A stretch of DNA of 64,000 bases, from positions 1 through 64,000 of the forward strand of contig NZ_ML660097.1 of assembly GCF_007004655.1 (NCBI RefSeq). Direction: 5' to 3'. Positions 53,764-62,374 of this stretch are shown here, one piece after another. The notes beneath the pieces are model-generated. The model saw only the letters and a list, made by a program, of their open reading frames with translations, was not told where the DNA came from and made no database searches. Both the position numbers and the translations under genes were made by a program. Origin of the DNA: Exilibacterium tricleocarpae. Its GTDB lineage: Bacteria; Pseudomonadota; Gammaproteobacteria; Pseudomonadales; Cellvibrionaceae. Each line of letters opens with the position of its first letter. Position 1 is the first letter of the stretch.

Positions 53764-54066
53764 ATGAGCAGTGTAGAAACTCTGGAAGTTGTCGCGGTAG
53801 AAGGCTCTGCCGAGGTGTCGGCCCCGCTGCTCGGGGCAAACCTGGACGTTATCAGGGGTGTGAAAGTAAAACTGGAAGTGCGGATCGGGGAAGCGGAAAT
53901 GACCGTCGATGAATTGTTGTCGCTCGGCGAAAACTCGGTGGTGCAATTATCGCGCCCGACCACGGCGCCGGTGGATCTGTTGCTGGAGGGCAAGGTGGTT
54001 GCCCGCGGCCATCTGGTTGCCGTCGACGACAATTTCGGCGTGCAGATAACAGAGCTGACACGCTGA
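53764..54066 (+). CDS. fliN: C-ring protein FliN
   Basis: 100 residues, nearly all one SPOA domain (VKLEVRIGEAEMTVDELLSL, GENSVVQLSRPTTAPVDLLL, GHLVAVDDNFGVQI). It forms the lower C ring and docks FliH/FliI. It has only a short N-terminal extension compared with enteric FliN (137 aa). Confidence 0.95.
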   Translation: MSSVETLEVVAVEGSAEVSAPLLGANLDVIRGVKVKLEVRIGEAEMTVDELLSLGENSVVQLSRPTTAPVDLLLEGKVVARGHLVAVDDNFGVQITELTR

Positions 54067-54067
54067 C

Positions 54068-54526
54068 GTGGTGCGTTCGTTTACCGCTGTTTTGATCTCC
54101 GCTCTGCTGTCGGTCAGTGTTGCCGGCGTCGCCGCCCGGGCAGCGCCGGCTGCCGAGCGCGCCGATCCCCCGCCTGCGATTCCGTTTAAGCAGACGGCGG
54201 GCGCCGAGGGGATCGGCACCGGTCGTTTGCTGTTGGCGTTTTCAGTCATGCTTGCGGCGGTGGTGGGCGGCGTTATCCTGGTGCGCAAAACAGTGGCAAA
54301 TCCCGATTTGCTGCGCGCCAAATTTCCTCATAGCAAGCTGGTCAAGTCCCTGACCGATCAACGTATTTCGCTGCTGAGTGTAAAACGGGTTTCACCCAAA
54401 ATTTCCGTGTATCTATTGGCGGTTGATAACAAAGAATACTTACTGGTCAACAGCGGCACCCAGTCGCAACTGGTTTTGCACGGCGACGGCCAGAAGACTG
54501 CGTGGCAGCAACATGATGAAAACTAG
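54068..54526 (+). CDS. fliO: FliO-like export gate assembly factor
   Basis: 152 residues from GTG 1 bp after fliN. Signal-like N-terminus, a membrane helix (LLLAFSVMLAAVVGGVILV) and a small cytoplasmic beta domain (ISLLSVKRVSPKISVYLLAV, LLVNSGTQSQLVL) fit FliO, which stabilises FliP during gate assembly. Its TAG stop lies inside the left terminal repeat of element A3, so the C-terminus (HDEN) may have been truncated by that insertion. Confidence 0.85.
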   Translation: MVRSFTAVLISALLSVSVAGVAARAAPAAERADPPPAIPFKQTAGAEGIGTGRLLLAFSVMLAAVVGGVILVRKTVANPDLLRAKFPHSKLVKSLTDQRISLLSVKRVSPKISVYLLAVDNKEYLLVNSGTQSQLVLHGDGQKTAWQQHDEN

Positions 54527-54736
54527 TGCTCTGACCAGTAGATCTTTTCACCCAAACGGGTTTGGTGTCCGTAATCGACCCGGTCTCGATCCGGGTATGG
54601 TCCTTCGGGACAGGCCGTTAATACGTCCCTGTAGGCTCTGCGCCAGCATCCCTGCTGGCGAAGGTCCCGAAGGACCATACCCGGATCGAGACCTAAGTGC
54701 CACCGAAGTGATAGTATTTTCTGGTCGAAGCACTAG
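54523..54736. repeat. Palindromic repeat element A3 between fliO and fliP
   Basis: Terminal repeats CTAGTGCTctGACCAG (54523) and CTGGTCgaAGCACTAG (ends 54736). Perfect 30-bp arms at 54582-54611 and 54664-54693 (begin GGTCTCGATCCGGGTATGG) flank a 52-nt loop homologous to that of A2. It provides the fliO stop codon, and the fliP start follows 25 bp after its right end. Confidence 0.93.
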
Positions 54737-54761
54737 CAGCGCGGGCGCACGCCCGTATAGC

Positions 54762-55517
54762 GTGCTGGTGGGGTGGGTTCCGCTCTTACTGGGGCTGTCA
54801 TTGTTAGGGCTGGCCAATGTCGCCGCTGCGCAAGATGTGTCGCTGCCGGGGATTACACTTGATTTCGGCGCTCAGGGCGGCGACCCCGAGGAGACCGCCA
54901 CGGCATTGAAAGTGCTGCTCGGTTTGACGGTGTTGAGCCTGGCACCGGCGATTCTGATTGCCATGACCTCGTTTACCCGCATTGTCATCGTCCTGTCGAT
55001 GTTGCGCCACGCTTTCGGCATGCAACAGACGCCGCCCAACACCGTTATCGTCAGCATGGCCCTGTTTTTGACGGTATTCAATATGCTGCCCACCTTCAAG
55101 CAGATCGAGGCGGAGGCTTTCCAGCCTTACATGGACGGCGCGCTGGAATCGCGCCAGGCGCTGGACGAGGGACTGACGTACCTGCATGACTTTATGATCC
55201 GCCAGACCCGCGAGGAAGACCTGATGCTGATGGTCGATGTGGCCAAGGCCGAGCGGCCGGCCTCCGCCGCCGATATCGAGACCTTTCTGCTGGTGCCGGC
55301 ATTTATGTTGAGTGAATTGAAAAGCGCTTTCCAGATCGGGTTTGTGATTTTCTTACCGTTTCTGTTGATCGATCTCGTCGTCGCCAGCGTGTTGATGTCG
55401 ATGGGTATGTTGATGGTGCCGCCGATGATGATTTCGCTGCCGATCAAAGTGCTGATGTTTGTCTTGATAGACGGCTGGAATCTGGTTGTTTATTCGCTGT
55501 TGAACAGCTTCAGTTAG
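54762..55517 (+). CDS. fliP: Export gate pore protein FliP
   Basis: 251 residues from the GTG at 54762; a second GTG lies at 54768. The frame is open further upstream through repeat A3 into fliO, but that part is repeat-derived and unlike FliP. With this start the signal peptide (LLLGLSLLGLANVAAA) and usual length (about 250) fit. Motifs: IAMTSFTRIVIVLSMLRHA, QTPPNTVIVSMALFLTVF, VLMSMGMLMVPPMMISLPIK. It forms the core of the export pore. No good ribosome binding site is seen before the GTG, possibly because the repeat displaced it. Confidence 0.93.
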   Translation: MLVGWVPLLLGLSLLGLANVAAAQDVSLPGITLDFGAQGGDPEETATALKVLLGLTVLSLAPAILIAMTSFTRIVIVLSMLRHAFGMQQTPPNTVIVSMALFLTVFNMLPTFKQIEAEAFQPYMDGALESRQALDEGLTYLHDFMIRQTREEDLMLMVDVAKAERPASAADIETFLLVPAFMLSELKSAFQIGFVIFLPFLLIDLVVASVLMSMGMLMVPPMMISLPIKVLMFVLIDGWNLVVYSLLNSFS

Positions 55518-55529
55518 CGGTGCAGGACG

Positions 55530-56264
55530 GTGCCGGAAGACCTCTCGGATACCGATGAAGCGCGCGACTGGGAGCGCCTGCGCGACGCAGCCGATGCCGG
55601 CGCCCGCACGGCACTGATCGATCGCTATACTCCGCTGGCCAGAAAGATAGCGGCCGGCTTGTACGCTCGCCGGCCCGATGACGATATGCCGTTCGAGGAC
55701 TACTTTCAATACGGGGTGGTGGGCCTGATCGAATCGGTGGATCGCTACCGGCCCGACTCGCGGGCCTCTTTCGAGACCTATGCCACCTATCGCATTCGCG
55801 GGGCGATCCTCAACGGTATGGAGCGCACCACCGAGCGGCGCGATCAGTACCGCCACCAGCGCCGCTTGCAGCGCGAGCGGCTCGAGTCGCTGGCAGAGGG
55901 CCTGGACGAGCGGGCGCGAACCAAACTGTTTGAGGAAATGGTCGATGTTACGGTGGAGGTGGCGCTCAGTCACATGCTGGCCGACACCGGCATGATCCGC
56001 GACCCGGTCGCTACGCAGGAGGACCCGGCCTATGTTGCCCGGGAGGTGTCCGAGCTGGAGCAGCGTTTACACGCCGCGCTCGAGCGACTGCCGGAGCGCG
56101 AGCAGCTGGTGCTGCGCGAACACTATTTCAAGCAGACCCGGTTCGAGTCGCTGACCGCGGTGCTTGGCGTTACCAAAGGACGCGTATCGCAATTGCACAA
56201 GCGCGCGTTGCAGCGACTGCGGGAGACCTTGGCCGAGCGGCAAAATTTTGACGGTTATCTGTAG
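55530..56264 (+). CDS. fliA: Flagellar-type sigma-28 factor FliA
   Basis: 244 residues from GTG with AGGA just upstream. Region 2 (FEDYFQYGVVGLIESVDRY; SFETYATYRIRGAILNGM) and region 4 (LPEREQLVLREHYFKQTRFE, GVTKGRVSQLHKRALQRLRE) are typical of sigma-28. It normally transcribes late genes once the hook is complete. No anti-sigma FlgM and no flagellin gene is in this window, so its targets here are unknown. It is the last gene of the operon, 12 bp after fliP. Confidence 0.95.
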   Translation: MPEDLSDTDEARDWERLRDAADAGARTALIDRYTPLARKIAAGLYARRPDDDMPFEDYFQYGVVGLIESVDRYRPDSRASFETYATYRIRGAILNGMERTTERRDQYRHQRRLQRERLESLAEGLDERARTKLFEEMVDVTVEVALSHMLADTGMIRDPVATQEDPAYVAREVSELEQRLHAALERLPEREQLVLREHYFKQTRFESLTAVLGVTKGRVSQLHKRALQRLRETLAERQNFDGYL

Positions 56265-56735
56265 TTAACTAAAGTACCTTTATTGGACTCACAGTTTCTA
56301 ACAGCACTTGTTTCAGGCGCCTACTTTCGCTGCAAGCTTCTACTTTGGCGGTACTTAAGTGGAGGCGTGCCAATCAACCGGTCTGCCTCTGGAAGGGGCT
56401 TTCAGAAACACGCCGTGAACCCGTCCATGGGGGCTTCCCGACAGCATCCCTGCTGTCGAGAGTTTCTGAAAGCCCCTTCCAGAGGCAGACCTACCCACAG
56501 TATTCTTAAGCAAGTCCAATAGGATTGAGACAAGGATTAATAACTTGGCGTAAATCCTCTTAAGTTAAGTACTATCACGATGAAGACGCTTGAAGCGAAA
56601 GTAGGCGCCTGAGGCGATTGCCGTTACTCACGGTCCCGGCAGTCGGCCCCCCTGCAGTCGAATTTGATTGCGATTGCCCCCCAGATACAAGACAATACGG
56701 CACTTTACAAAATATCGGAACAGATAAGTCAATCC
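56265..56735. other. Intergenic region after the flagellar-type operon
   Basis: 471 bp holding repeat B1 (56313-56612) and the upstream region of the mannose-1-phosphate guanylyltransferase gene. The 30-bp hairpin of B1 could also end or stabilise the operon transcript. No gene seen. Confidence 0.7.
56313..56612. repeat. Palindromic repeat element B1
   Basis: Terminal inverted repeats start CAGGCGCCTACTTTCGCT at the left and mirror at 56588-56612. Perfect 30-bp arms at 56380-56409 and 56462-56491 (begin GGTCTGCCTCTGGAAGG) enclose a 52-nt loop with CGACAGCATCCCTGCTGTCG. After the right arm lies about 95 bp of AT-rich DNA shared with B2. It lies 48 bp after fliA. Confidence 0.92.
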
Positions 56736-58145
56736 ATGTTAGCCGTCATTCTTTCCGGTGGCAGTGGCACCCGCTTGTGGCCGCTGTCCCGCCGCGCATA
56801 CCCCAAACAGTTTATCGATCTGATCGACACCAATTCACTGCTGCAAAATACCGTCGCCAGGGCTCTGGAAGTTACTGACAATGCGCCGCCGCTGCTGGTA
56901 TGTAACCAGGAGCACCGGTTCTTCATCGCCGAGCAGTTGCGCCAGCTCGGCGTCGGCGCCGCCGGTATCCTGCTCGAGCCCGAGGCTAAGAACACGGCGC
57001 CGGCCATTGCCGCGGCGGCGGCCCACGCCCTGCACGAAGACGAGAGCGACCCCGTGCTGCTGGTGATGCCTGCCGATCATGTGATCCGAGATATCGCCGC
57101 CTTCAAAGCCGCGGTCGATATCGCCCGCCCGGCAGCTGAGGCCGGTAAGCTGGTGACGTTCGGCATAGTGCCGGCGGTACCGGAGACCGGCTATGGCTAT
57201 ATTCACCGCGGCGAGGAGACCGGCGCCGGCACCTATAAAGTGCGGCAGTTCGTGGAGAAACCCGATTTGGAGACCGCGTGTCGCTATTTGGAGCAGGGCG
57301 ATTACTACTGGAACAGCGGCATGTTTCTGTTCAAGGCGTCGACCTTGCTCGGGCAGCTCGAAAAATTCGAACCCGACATGGTGGCGGCGGTCGGCGACGC
57401 GTATAAACAGGCGCACAAAGATCTGGATTTTATCCGTCTGGAACCGGCCGGCTTTGCCCGTTGCCGGGCCGAATCCATCGACTATGCCCTGATGGAGAAG
57501 GCTGACGATGTCGTGGTGGTGCCGCTGGATGCGCAGTGGAACGATATCGGTTCCTGGTCGGCAATCTGGGACGTGGCCGAGAAGGATGCCCGCGGCAACT
57601 GCAGCATCGGCGATGTCATCAGCCACGACACCACCAACAGCTATTTATACAGCGGCGGCAAGTTGCTGGCCACGGTGGGGCTCGACAATATCGTCGCCAT
57701 AGAAACCGACGATGCGGTTTTGGTGGCCGACAAAGATCGGGTACAGGATGTCAAGGCGATCGTCAAGGCACTGGAAACCAGCGACAGAGATGAGATCGAC
57801 TACCACCGCAAGGTCTACCGCCCCTGGGGTTACTACGATTCGGTGGACATGGGGGAGCGCTTTCAGGTCAAGCGGATTGTCGTCAACCCGGGACAACAAC
57901 TGTCTCTGCAGATGCATCATCATCGCGCCGAACACTGGATTGTAGTGCAGGGCACTGCGAAAGTGGTGCGGGGGGAGGACGAATATCTGGTCACGGAAAA
58001 CGAGTCGACTTATATTCCCCTCGGAGTCAAACACCGGCTTGAAAACCCGGGCGCCATCCCGCTGGAAATCATTGAAATCCAGTCCGGCAGCTATTTGGGC
58101 GAAGACGATATCGTGCGTTTTTCAGATAACTATGGTCGTAATTAG
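56736..58145 (+). CDS. Mannose-1-phosphate guanylyltransferase / mannose-6-phosphate isomerase
   Basis: 469 residues from the ATG at 56736 (MLAVILSGGSGTRLWPLSR); a TTG 24 codons upstream is in frame but not family-like. The N-terminal nucleotidyltransferase (GGSGTRLWPLSR, YPKQF, FVEKP) makes GDP-mannose from GTP and mannose-1-phosphate. The C-terminal cupin (about 350-469: PWGYYDSVDMG, QLSLQMHHHRAEHW) isomerises fructose-6-phosphate to mannose-6-phosphate. It is of the AlgA/ManC/CpsB type and feeds exopolysaccharide or LPS synthesis. No mannose-polymer genes are adjacent. Confidence 0.96.
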   Translation: MLAVILSGGSGTRLWPLSRRAYPKQFIDLIDTNSLLQNTVARALEVTDNAPPLLVCNQEHRFFIAEQLRQLGVGAAGILLEPEAKNTAPAIAAAAAHALHEDESDPVLLVMPADHVIRDIAAFKAAVDIARPAAEAGKLVTFGIVPAVPETGYGYIHRGEETGAGTYKVRQFVEKPDLETACRYLEQGDYYWNSGMFLFKASTLLGQLEKFEPDMVAAVGDAYKQAHKDLDFIRLEPAGFARCRAESIDYALMEKADDVVVVPLDAQWNDIGSWSAIWDVAEKDARGNCSIGDVISHDTTNSYLYSGGKLLATVGLDNIVAIETDDAVLVADKDRVQDVKAIVKALETSDRDEIDYHRKVYRPWGYYDSVDMGERFQVKRIVVNPGQQLSLQMHHHRAEHWIVVQGTAKVVRGEDEYLVTENESTYIPLGVKHRLENPGAIPLEIIEIQSGSYLGEDDIVRFSDNYGRN

Positions 58146-58371
58146 CACAACACCTGGGGTCGCAATTAACACCCGGCTGTGATGCGGGAACGGCACCGCC
58201 GGTGTCGAGGTGTGGCCGAGTTCACAGTCTCGGCTTTTAACTGCAATAAGTGTTTTTCAACGCCATTAATTTAGCGAATAATGCGCTATGGGTATTGAAA
58301 AAGTGTCGGGATTATTGACAATACCGACAACCTATTTCAGCCACTGTTGCAACGTCCGGGGCGCCGCTTGT

Positions 58372-58797
58372 ATGAACGTATTCAGCCGTAAGATAACAAC
58401 TGCGATACTGATGGCGTTTCTGGCAGCCCTGCTTACCGCCTGCGGTGGGGGTGGGGGCTCGGGCGGTGGTGATTCCGATGGGCTCGACAATCCGCCGACC
58501 AGCAATCCGCCCCAGCCACCCAATCCACCGGTAACCGCCAGCGCCACGCTTTCCTGGCTGCCGCCGAGCGAACGCGAAGACGGCGATCCGCTGGTGGTGG
58601 GCGCGATCGGTGGCTACGAGATAAACTATCGGATGGTGGGTGGAGAGCAGTTCAGTTCGGTGGTGGTTAACGACGGTGCGGCAACTGAGGTGGTGCTTGA
58701 AGACTTGCAGGCCGGCCGCTATGAAATCTATATCCATGCATTCGACAACGAAGGGCTGTACAGCATTCCCTCCGACACGATATTTACGTCGATCTGA
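58372..58797 (+). CDS. Small lipoprotein with Fn3-like domain
   Basis: 141 residues from the ATG at 58372 (MNVFSRK), giving a proper lipoprotein signal with lipobox LLTAC (Cys24); an in-frame upstream ATG at 58288 would bury it. A Gly-rich then Pro/Asn-rich linker leads to one Fn3-like beta domain (SATLSWLPPSEREDGDPL, YEINYRMVG, AGRYEIYIHAFDNEGLYS). Such proteins occur near carbohydrate-active and TonB-receptor genes, but no direct function can be named. Confidence 0.85.
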   Translation: MNVFSRKITTAILMAFLAALLTACGGGGGSGGGDSDGLDNPPTSNPPQPPNPPVTASATLSWLPPSEREDGDPLVVGAIGGYEINYRMVGGEQFSSVVVNDGAATEVVLEDLQAGRYEIYIHAFDNEGLYSIPSDTIFTSI

Positions 58798-59052
58798 GTC
58801 CTGACTCAATCCCCGCGACCCGCACAGCCGCTATGGCGCGCGCGCCTACCCAGCGCCCGCTGTCGCAAGACACCTTGTACGCTGCCGCTATCAGGCACTT
58901 GTAAGTGACTGCATTCCCTGTGTTAGTATGCCTGCCAATCTTTCTCTATTCGGTACCCAGCGTCGGACCTCGGGCCCCATAGTTCCCAGTATCAGCCCGG
59001 CTGTGAGTTAGCGTCCGGCATCCCTGACACATGTTGTATTGTCGAGTAAAGC

Positions 59053-61191
59053 GTGAATAAAGTGCTTAAGTTGTTACCCCTGACACTAGGTGTCTCTGTC
59101 TGTCTGGCGATTCCAAGCATCGCCGCCGCTACCACAAAAACACCTGCCACAGACCCGGCGCCTGTTGCCGGTATCAGTGAAACCCTGCTGGTGACTGCCA
59201 GCCGTCGGGAGCGGCGCTCCCTAGAGCACACGATCGCCGCGGCCGGGGTCGATAAGGCCGCACTGGACCTGGTCGGCCACACCCACATCAACGAGGCGTT
59301 GGTGCGTATTCCAGGGGCCAATATTGCCCGCGGCAACGGCCAGGAATACCTGGCGGCCCTGCGCTCGCCGGTATTGACCGGTGCCGGCGCCTGCGGCGCC
59401 TTTCTTACCGCCCAGGATGGGGTTGCGCTGCGGGCCGCCGGTTTTTGTAACGTCAATGAGCTGTTTGAGGCCAATACCGAACAGGCCCGGCGCATTGAGG
59501 TGATTCGCGGCCCGGGCACCGCCCTCTATGGTTCCAATGCGCTGCACGGTGTCATCAACGTGATCAGCCCCGCGGTCGACGGGGCTGCCGTGGGCAGCCT
59601 CGGCCTGGAGCTGGGGCCCGACGATTATACGCGCTTGAAACTGTCCAGTGGTGGGCGCCTGGCCGATGCCGGGACGGGCGCGGCGGAGCAGGCCTACCGC
59701 CTGGATATCAACCTGACCGACGACGGCGGCTATCGTGACCGGTCCGGTTACGGCCAGCAAAAGCTCCTGTTCGGGCACCGCTACAGCCGCGATCGGCTGG
59801 CGGTGGTAACCCGCTTTTCCGCCACCAACCTGAACCAGGAAACGGCGGGCTTTGTAGTGGGCGCGAACGCTTACAAGGATGATGATCTGCGCGATTCCAA
59901 CCCCAATCCCGAGGCCTTTCGCGATGCCCGTTCCTACCGTTTGAGTTCGCAGATCGATTACTCGCTCAGTGACACAATGGCGCTCAAGGTGACCCCCTAT
60001 GCCCGCTACACCGAGATGCGATTTCTGCAGCACTTCCTGCCGGGCCAGCCGATCGAGGAAAACGGCCAGCGCAGCGTCGGCGTGCAGACGGCACTGTTTG
60101 CCGACACCGACGCGGCGCTGACCTGGATTGCCGGTGTCGATATGGAATATACCAGCGCCTATCTGCACGAGTATCAGGAGCAGCCTACCCGCGGGTCGGC
60201 GTTTCTGCGCGAGACGATTCCCGTTGGTGATCACTACGATTACGATGTCGATGCGACGTTGCTGGCACCGTTTGTACAGGCGCGCTGGGCGCTCGGTGAG
60301 GCCTGGCTGGTGTCTGCCGGGTTGCGTTACGAATCGCTGCGCTATGATTATGACAACCGCATGCTGGCCGGGCGCACCCGGGCTGACGGTACACCCTGCG
60401 GCTTTGGCGGCTGCCGGTTCAGCCGTCCCGAGGATCGCGAGGACAACTTCGAAAACTGGTCGCCCAAGTTGGGCCTGCTCTACACGTTTGCCGATAATCA
60501 CCGCGCCTATGCCAATCTCTCCCACGGTTTCCGCGCTCCCCAGGCCACTGAGCTGTACCGGCTGCAGCGCCGGCAGACGGGCGCCGACCTGGACTCCGAA
60601 TCGATTGCCGGTATCGAGATGGGGCTGCGCGGTCTGAGCGAGGCGCGTTTCAGCTACGATTTCTCGCTCTATACCATGAAGAAGTCGGATGTCATCTTCC
60701 GGGACTCCGATTTTTTCAACGTCAGCGAGGGCGAAACCCGCCACCGGGGTATCGAGGCCCGGGTTGACTATCAAATCAGTCCGGCCTGGCGCATCGGAGC
60801 CAACGGCAGTTATGCCCGTCACAGCTACGCCAGCGATCAGCTGCTGGGCGGGGTGAATATCAAGGGTAACGATATCGACTCGGCGCCGCGCCGCTTTGGC
60901 AGTGTGCAGTTGAGCTGGCGCGCCGAGGAGCGGGCGTTGGTGGAGCTGGAGTGGCTGCATATGGGCCGTTACTACACCGATGTCGAAAACCGCAACCGCT
61001 ACCCGGGCCACAACCTGCTGAACCTGCGTACCCGCTGGCAACCGCAGCCCGATACGGTATTTTATGCCCGCCTGGCCAACCTTACCGACCGCAAATACGC
61101 CGAGCGGGCGGACTTTACCAGTTTTACGGGGGAGCGGTACTTTCCCGGCCAGCCGCGGTCGTTGTATTTTGGTGTTGAGCTCAGTTGGTGA
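59053..61191 (+). CDS. TonB-dependent outer-membrane receptor
   Basis: 712 residues, GTG start (MNKVLKLLPLTLGVSVCLAI signal peptide). A TonB-box-like ETLLVTA, then the plug domain (about 50-170) with a Cys pair (GACGAF...GFCNV), RRIEVIRGPGTALYGSNALH, and a 22-strand-type barrel ending in an aromatic/Trp C-terminus (LYFGVELSW). It imports a ligand (siderophore, vitamin or oligosaccharide) with TonB energy. The two plug cysteines are a feature of one subgroup; a further Cys pair (PCGFGGCRFS) lies in an extracellular loop. The ligand cannot be read from the sequence. Confidence 0.95.
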   Translation: MNKVLKLLPLTLGVSVCLAIPSIAAATTKTPATDPAPVAGISETLLVTASRRERRSLEHTIAAAGVDKAALDLVGHTHINEALVRIPGANIARGNGQEYLAALRSPVLTGAGACGAFLTAQDGVALRAAGFCNVNELFEANTEQARRIEVIRGPGTALYGSNALHGVINVISPAVDGAAVGSLGLELGPDDYTRLKLSSGGRLADAGTGAAEQAYRLDINLTDDGGYRDRSGYGQQKLLFGHRYSRDRLAVVTRFSATNLNQETAGFVVGANAYKDDDLRDSNPNPEAFRDARSYRLSSQIDYSLSDTMALKVTPYARYTEMRFLQHFLPGQPIEENGQRSVGVQTALFADTDAALTWIAGVDMEYTSAYLHEYQEQPTRGSAFLRETIPVGDHYDYDVDATLLAPFVQARWALGEAWLVSAGLRYESLRYDYDNRMLAGRTRADGTPCGFGGCRFSRPEDREDNFENWSPKLGLLYTFADNHRAYANLSHGFRAPQATELYRLQRRQTGADLDSESIAGIEMGLRGLSEARFSYDFSLYTMKKSDVIFRDSDFFNVSEGETRHRGIEARVDYQISPAWRIGANGSYARHSYASDQLLGGVNIKGNDIDSAPRRFGSVQLSWRAEERALVELEWLHMGRYYTDVENRNRYPGHNLLNLRTRWQPQPDTVFYARLANLTDRKYAERADFTSFTGERYFPGQPRSLYFGVELSW

Positions 61192-61357
61192 GGGTGGGGT
61201 TGGTGGTCAGTGGTCTGAGTAACAGTCGCCTCCAGAGTTGTCAGAATGTCTCCAATAAACCAGGGGAACTACCGGCATCTCGGGCGGGGTATTCGAAACT
61301 TCAACTGTAGATTTCCGGTCAAAGTGGGTGCCCGAAGCGAGTCCATTCACTCCCGAC

Positions 61358-62236
61358 CTAACTTTTCTGCAATTGCTTGATCAGTTGTGTCAGCGCCTTG
61401 CTCAGTTCGTTAACGGCATCGCGGCTCTGCACCACCTGCAACCAGTCCCCGGCGTTGTTCGGGTGCAAAATCCAACAGCTGGCAGTGCTATTGTCGCAGC
61501 GGTGGTCGACATAGGGGTTGACACCAAATACCGCAAAGCGCTCCTCTTTTGCCAGGGGTTCTTCCGCCGAGCTCTGCTGCGGGGCGGTAAGCTGGCTGAG
61601 AGATATGATCTCACCGCGTTTGCTGACGCGGATACTGTGTTTGGTGGGGTTCTTGATACGGTTGGCCGCAGTGATTCTCGGGTCGCCGTAGGCGTAGAAA
61701 TCCAGCAGTTTATTGACGTGGGTCACCAGCGCCTCCACCGGCGTGCCGGCCATATACAGCATCTGCAACCGCTCGGTATAGGCCTTGCCGCTGGTGGGCC
61801 GGGTCGTCCAGTTGATTTCGGCTTTGGGGGACGCCGCCGGCTTGCGCGGGCTGAGGTTTTCTTCCAGGCGGGTGATCTGCCGCAGCGCGGCCTCGTAGTG
61901 GGGCCCCTCACTACCGGCTTTGTCGACGTAGATTTCGAGCTGGCGCCGGGCCTCGCTGCCGCGGCCGTCGTGGGCCAGTACCCGACCTTTGTAATAGTGA
62001 AATGCCGGTGCCAGCACTATGCTCAGGTTTTCCGCCTGGGCCAGATAGCGCTTGGCTTTGCTGAATTGTTTCTGCTCGACGGCCTGCTCAGCGGCGAGCA
62101 GCAGGCGCGCGCCTTCATGTTCGGGTTTCAGCGCCTGCCCCAGCGCGGGGTAGAGCGCAAGCCAGACCAGTAGCACCCAGGCGGGTCGGCGTTTAACGGG
62201 GGATGGTACGTTTCTCGGGATGTTGTTCGAGGTCAT
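61358..62236 (-). CDS. Secreted TPR-like protein of unknown function
   Basis: 292 residues. Signal peptide (RRPAWVLLVWLALYPALGQA) followed by a helical TPR-like part (about 40-130: AEQAVEQKQFSKAKRYLAQA) and a C-terminal region (about 150-292) that includes a Cys pair (HRCDNSTASCWILHPNN). I do not recognise the C-terminal region. Probably periplasmic. Convergent with the TonB receptor gene. Confidence 0.75.
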   Translation of the reverse strand: MTSNNIPRNVPSPVKRRPAWVLLVWLALYPALGQALKPEHEGARLLLAAEQAVEQKQFSKAKRYLAQAENLSIVLAPAFHYYKGRVLAHDGRGSEARRQLEIYVDKAGSEGPHYEAALRQITRLEENLSPRKPAASPKAEINWTTRPTSGKAYTERLQMLYMAGTPVEALVTHVNKLLDFYAYGDPRITAANRIKNPTKHSIRVSKRGEIISLSQLTAPQQSSAEEPLAKEERFAVFGVNPYVDHRCDNSTASCWILHPNNAGDWLQVVQSRDAVNELSKALTQLIKQLQKS

Positions 62237-62374
62237 GGAGCAGTGCCCTCTAGCCAGGATCGCTTAAGTATATAAGCCGCCCGGTCGAGGCGCTATCGAT
62301 TAGAGGGGAATTGTGGTCCTGTGTCGCAAATTCCAGCGTTGCGGGGGCCGCCAGGGCCCCCGGGGCGGGGCTGC

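Noticed and set aside
54423-54761. Extended N-terminus for FliP running from inside fliO through the repeat
   Set aside because: This part is encoded by repeat A3 and fliO in another frame. The FliP signal peptide and normal length are obtained only with the GTG at 54762.
34109-56264. Non-flagellar (injectisome) type III secretion system
   Set aside because: FlgB/C/F/G rod, FlgE hook, FlgD, FlgH/FlgI rings and FliA are present, while secretin, needle and translocator genes are absent, so the core is flagellar in type.
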